Source of the DNA: Spirulina subsalsa FACHB-351
GTDB taxonomy: Bacteria; Cyanobacteriota; Cyanobacteriia; Cyanobacteriales; Spirulinaceae
Assembly: GCF_026130165.1 (NCBI RefSeq)
Contig: NZ_JAIHOM010000034.1
Coordinates: 1-45,669, forward strand
DNA: 45,669 bases
Reading direction: 5' to 3'
In this document: positions 43,253 to 45,669 of the stretch, piece after piece
Layout: each line of letters opens with the position of its first letter
Position numbering within the stretch: the stretch's first letter is position 1
Position numbers and translations under genes: made by a program
The notes under the pieces: generated by a model
Told to the model about the DNA's origin: nothing
The model's database searches: none
The model's input: the letters and a program-made list of their open reading frames with translations, nothing else

Positions 43253-44539
43253 CTAGGCTTGACGACGAAGCCACACCTGGGCAAAATTGAGGGCTTCTTC
43301 CTTGGTGTTTACTTGTCCTTTAATGCGGGCGAGTTGAATTTGGGTGAGGAGTTCCCCAATTTGCGGGGAGGGAGCAAGACAAAACTGTTCTATTAAATCA
43401 TTGCCTGTTAGGAGGGGAGTGGGATGGGCCACTAAACTGTTGGGATCGAGGTAGGCGTTGATTAAGGGGGCAATAATGCCGACAAAGCGGGTTTCACGAA
43501 TGATATCTTGATGGGCGGCCAGGGCGATCGCCAAAATGGTCATAATGGGGAACGCATCTCCTACCTCCTGAAAGAAAAAGTATTGTTCCTCTAAACTCAT
43601 GGGTTGTTTAATGAAGTTGAGGAGATGGGGGAGATAACGCAGAGATAGAGAAGCGGCGCGAATTTCTGCCCGAGAATATTTGAGTTTTTCCAGTTGACGG
43701 GTGGCGGCGTTGGGTTTTTGGGGCAGGAGACTCACTAATTTCGCCAAACTTAAACCCGAGAGAGACTGATGATGAAAGGGTTTTTGGAGTTGCTGATCTA
43801 AATCAGTCCAAATTTTACCCACTAACCAAGCAGCTTGTTCAATGGGTTCTAATCGCTGGAGATCGTTGGCTTTCAGGTTTGGGAAGATGATGGGTAAGAT
43901 GTGATCATCCCAAGCTGCTTGAAACCAAGTATGACTATGAGGACTATTGAGTAAGTAGTTCAGTTCTTGTTGAATCCGTTCAGCCGCCACTTGTTCTAAA
44001 TGGGGGGCAAGTTTCCGAATGAGGGAACGGGTATGAGGTTTGATGGTAAAGTTCAACTGAGCCGCTTGACGATAAGCCCGTAACAGACGCAAGGGGTCAT
44101 CTTTGAGGTTATGTTTACTAATGGCCTGAATGACCCCTTCTTCAATGTCCTGCTGTCCTTTGAGGGGATCAATTAACTCTTGAGTTCGGGGATTGTAGGC
44201 GATCGCATTCATCCGAAAATCCCGACGATTGAGATCCGCCTCCAAACTCTCCCCATCCTGTTGGGCAAAATCCACCGTCCCTTGAGCAAAGACCAGCCGG
44301 GTTATTTTGCGCTCGGGATCTAATACCACAAATCCCGCCCGACATTGTTGGGCAATACCCCGCGCAATTTCCACCGCCTTCTGAGGCACAATAAAATCCA
44401 AATCCAAATAGGGAGACTGACGGTCTAACAAGGCATCCCGCACTGCCCCCCCAACCACATAAACTGGATCGGGTAATAAATCCAGACTGAATGGCAATTT
44501 TTCACCTGTCAATGCTGCTAATGCTGATTTAACACTCAT
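43253..44539 (-). CDS. CC-adding tRNA nucleotidyltransferase
   Basis: A 428-residue class II nucleotidyltransferase. The head domain has VYVVGGAVRDALLD near 28, LDLDFIVPQ near 46 (the DxD metal pair) and DLNRRDFRMNAIAYNPR near 105. KDDPLRLLRAYRQAAQL near 147 is the neck. With the longer DHH-CBS enzyme at 29681, it would make the CC part of the tRNA CCA end, as described for split systems in cyanobacteria. It could in principle be a full CCA enzyme; the presence of the A-adding partner favours CC. An IS605 element lies about 35 bp upstream of the ATG. Confidence 0.88.
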   Translation of the reverse strand: MSVKSALAALTGEKLPFSLDLLPDPVYVVGGAVRDALLDRQSPYLDLDFIVPQKAVEIARGIAQQCRAGFVVLDPERKITRLVFAQGTVDFAQQDGESLEADLNRRDFRMNAIAYNPRTQELIDPLKGQQDIEEGVIQAISKHNLKDDPLRLLRAYRQAAQLNFTIKPHTRSLIRKLAPHLEQVAAERIQQELNYLLNSPHSHTWFQAAWDDHILPIIFPNLKANDLQRLEPIEQAAWLVGKIWTDLDQQLQKPFHHQSLSGLSLAKLVSLLPQKPNAATRQLEKLKYSRAEIRAASLSLRYLPHLLNFIKQPMSLEEQYFFFQEVGDAFPIMTILAIALAAHQDIIRETRFVGIIAPLINAYLDPNSLVAHPTPLLTGNDLIEQFCLAPSPQIGELLTQIQLARIKGQVNTKEEALNFAQVWLRRQA

Positions 44540-44623
44540 AAAAAATATAGCGGTAAGCGGGAAACTCAGCGGCTTTACCCCTGAGAGGGAAGCGACTAGG
44601 CGAATTTATTCGCCGTGGTCTTT

Positions 44624-44785
44624 TTAATTTTTAGCATGATGCGGGTCTTCAATATATCTTTTGATGACTGCACTGCTGACATTACCTGCTGTACTGACAA
44701 AGTAACTGTTAGTCCATAATGTAGGTAATTTTTTGAGTTCTGGAAATTCTTTTCTGAGATAGTTACTGCTACGTCCTTTTGACAA
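44624..44785 (-). pseudogene. tnpA: tnpA (Y1 transposase) C-terminal fragment
   Basis: On the minus strand the frame reads KGRSSNYLRKEFPELKKLPT, then LWTNSYFVSTAGNVSSAVIK, then RYIEDPHHAKN and a stop. This is the C-terminal part of an IS200-family TnpA; the helix with VIKRYIE normally carries the catalytic Tyr. The HUH histidine half is missing: two codons before the first block the frame meets a stop, and tnpB begins 45 bp further. The transposase is therefore inactive. This small remnant has no start codon. Confidence 0.8.
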
Positions 44786-44830
44786 CTACTAATTTAACTG
44801 ATAGTCTAGATTCAGTCAACTAACAAGGAT

Positions 44831-45669
44831 ATGCCTAAATCCAAAAAAATGATGGGTGTTCAACAAATATTGTTGCACCCTGACCAAGAAATAGAAGCGA
44901 TTTTAAAGTATTTATGTGAGCAATCAGGTAAGCTTTATAATACGGGTGTTTATTTCGCTCGCCAAATATTCTTTAAGACTGGCAAGATTTTAACAGGTAA
45001 GTTTGATTTAGCTTATGAGCCATCGGTTTCTAAATCAATTGTTGCGCAGTCTTTGCCATCCACACCAGCACAACAAACACTATTTTCTGTACTTGAGGCT
45101 TTTAAATCTTTTAAAAAACTCAGGGATAAATACCTTCAAGAGCAGTTGCATTTTAAGCCCACACTACCTGATTACCTGAAAGGTAATAAGTTGTTTAAAG
45201 TGGCTTACCCCAACAGTGGAGGTCAAAAACCTAAGCTTATTGATGGGCAATTACGATTTTCTTTGGGTTTGACAATTAGACGCTGGTTTGGTCTGTCAGA
45301 TTTGAAACTACCAATGCCTTCTAATTTTGATTATTTTGATTATTTAAGAGTTAAAGAGTTTACCATTCTTCCTAAAAATGGGGCTTTTTACCTTGAGTTA
45401 TCCTATACAGTTGACCAAGAAAGTCATGATTTAGACATTAATCAAGCGTTATCCATTGACCTTGGCACTGCCGATAATCTTGCAGCTTGTGTTGATACTT
45501 TGGGCAACTCTTTATTGATTGATTCTCGTGCAATGAAGGCCATGAATCAGCTCTGGAATAAGAAAGTATCAACCCGGAAGGAAGGTAAACCAGAAGATTA
45601 TTGGGATAGCTGGTTAGACCGTGTAACCCGTAAGCGTAACCATCAAATACGTGATGGTACAAATAAAGC
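44831..45669 (+). CDS. tnpB: TnpB of the IS605-type element, partial at window end
   Basis: The frame is open from the ATG at 44831 to the last base, 279 codons, so the 3' part is missing. RuvC-I is visible as ALSIDLGTADNLAACVDTLG near residue 209 with its Asp. The N-terminal part, ILLHPDQEIEAILKYLCEQS then GKLYNTGVYFARQ, is typical of this TnpB branch, which differs clearly from the TnpB at 15582. AGGA lies just before the ATG. It is more AT-rich than the neighbouring host genes. The remaining catalytic residues cannot be checked. Confidence 0.85.
   Translation, partial: MPKSKKMMGVQQILLHPDQEIEAILKYLCEQSGKLYNTGVYFARQIFFKTGKILTGKFDLAYEPSVSKSIVAQSLPSTPAQQTLFSVLEAFKSFKKLRDKYLQEQLHFKPTLPDYLKGNKLFKVAYPNSGGQKPKLIDGQLRFSLGLTIRRWFGLSDLKLPMPSNFDYFDYLRVKEFTILPKNGAFYLELSYTVDQESHDLDINQALSIDLGTADNLAACVDTLGNSLLIDSRAMKAMNQLWNKKVSTRKEGKPEDYWDSWLDRVTRKRNHQIRDGTNK

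Larger units (their letters stand above)
44576..45669. mobile_element. IS605-type element (left part; runs off the window)
   Basis: The left end carries the hairpin GGCGAA-TTTA-TTCGCC (44599-44614), as at IS200/IS605 left ends, preceded by a smaller CCCT/AGGG hairpin at about 44578-44588. A truncated tnpA on the minus strand and a divergent tnpB on the plus strand follow, the order of IS605-type elements. The exact left boundary is not certain; it may start just after TTTAC near 44577. The right end is beyond the window. Confidence 0.8.

Noticed and set aside
45438-45662. 74-residue minus-strand frame near the window end
   Set aside because: It lies antisense within the well-supported tnpB frame that runs off the end.

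Overview
The window comes from a cyanobacterial chromosome, probably of a filamentous species. The octamer GCGATCGC (HIP1) recurs throughout. The genes include ubiA of plastoquinone synthesis, a phytol-kinase family enzyme, Ycf51, DUF3593, an NblB-like HEAT protein, separate CC-adding and A-adding tRNA enzymes, HpsJ and a cyanoexosortase-A associated protein. Most of the sequence is ordinary housekeeping DNA. The accessory interest lies in the gaps between genes, which hold CRISPR, IS200/IS605 and small palindromic repeat material.

Layout. 1-820: a short CRISPR array without cas genes, transcribed leftward, with a leader that contains a duplicated module. 820-3100: tldD, a remnant of an RRXRR/IscB-like protein, a PepSY-type membrane protein and an orphan IS605-like end. 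3107-9260: carB, a UvrD-like helicase and a fatty-acid hydroxylase family protein. 9587-14540: an alpha-oxoamine synthase, ppa, an MBL-fold protein with an altered metal site, a CBS protein and an NblB-like protein. 14683-20363: a SUMF1-type protein whose start abuts an intact tnpB element, a stand-alone DALR-domain protein, a Crp/NtcA-type regulator, a HAD hydrolase and a PAS-GGDEF protein. 20682-25165: ubiA, DUF3593, then an AT-rich AbiEi/AbiEii-like pair and a Uma2 protein bracketed by two 142-bp direct repeats. 25163-33658 (minus strand): hrcA, A-adding enzyme, Ser/Thr kinase, mnmE, cyanoexosortase-associated protein and hpsJ. 33865-45669: a rhodanese, a DUF3352 protein, a 67-bp tandem repeat, cbiO-like ATPase, hflX, nfeD-like gene, ycf51, phytol kinase, a broken histidine kinase, a second rhodanese, the CC-adding enzyme and an IS605 element with a truncated tnpA and a tnpB that runs off the end.

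How parts fit together. The CC- and A-adding enzymes together would build the tRNA CCA end, as in other cyanobacteria. kinase-mnmE-cyanoexosortase-associated-hpsJ and hydroxylase-helicase are tight same-strand runs. The hydroxylase and the alpha-oxoamine synthase are divergent from one intergenic region, which suggests, without proving, a joint lipid pathway.

Most notable: (1) one intact TnpB gene plus up to four orphan right-end/omega-RNA-like segments, all on the minus strand, one of them 51/52 identical to the end of the tnpB element; (2) a defence-type cassette (AbiEi-like, AbiEii-like nucleotidyltransferase, Uma2) between two near-identical 142-bp direct repeats; (3) the CRISPR leader with a repeated module. 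No rRNA or tRNA gene was recognised. All calls are from reading the sequence; no database search was run.
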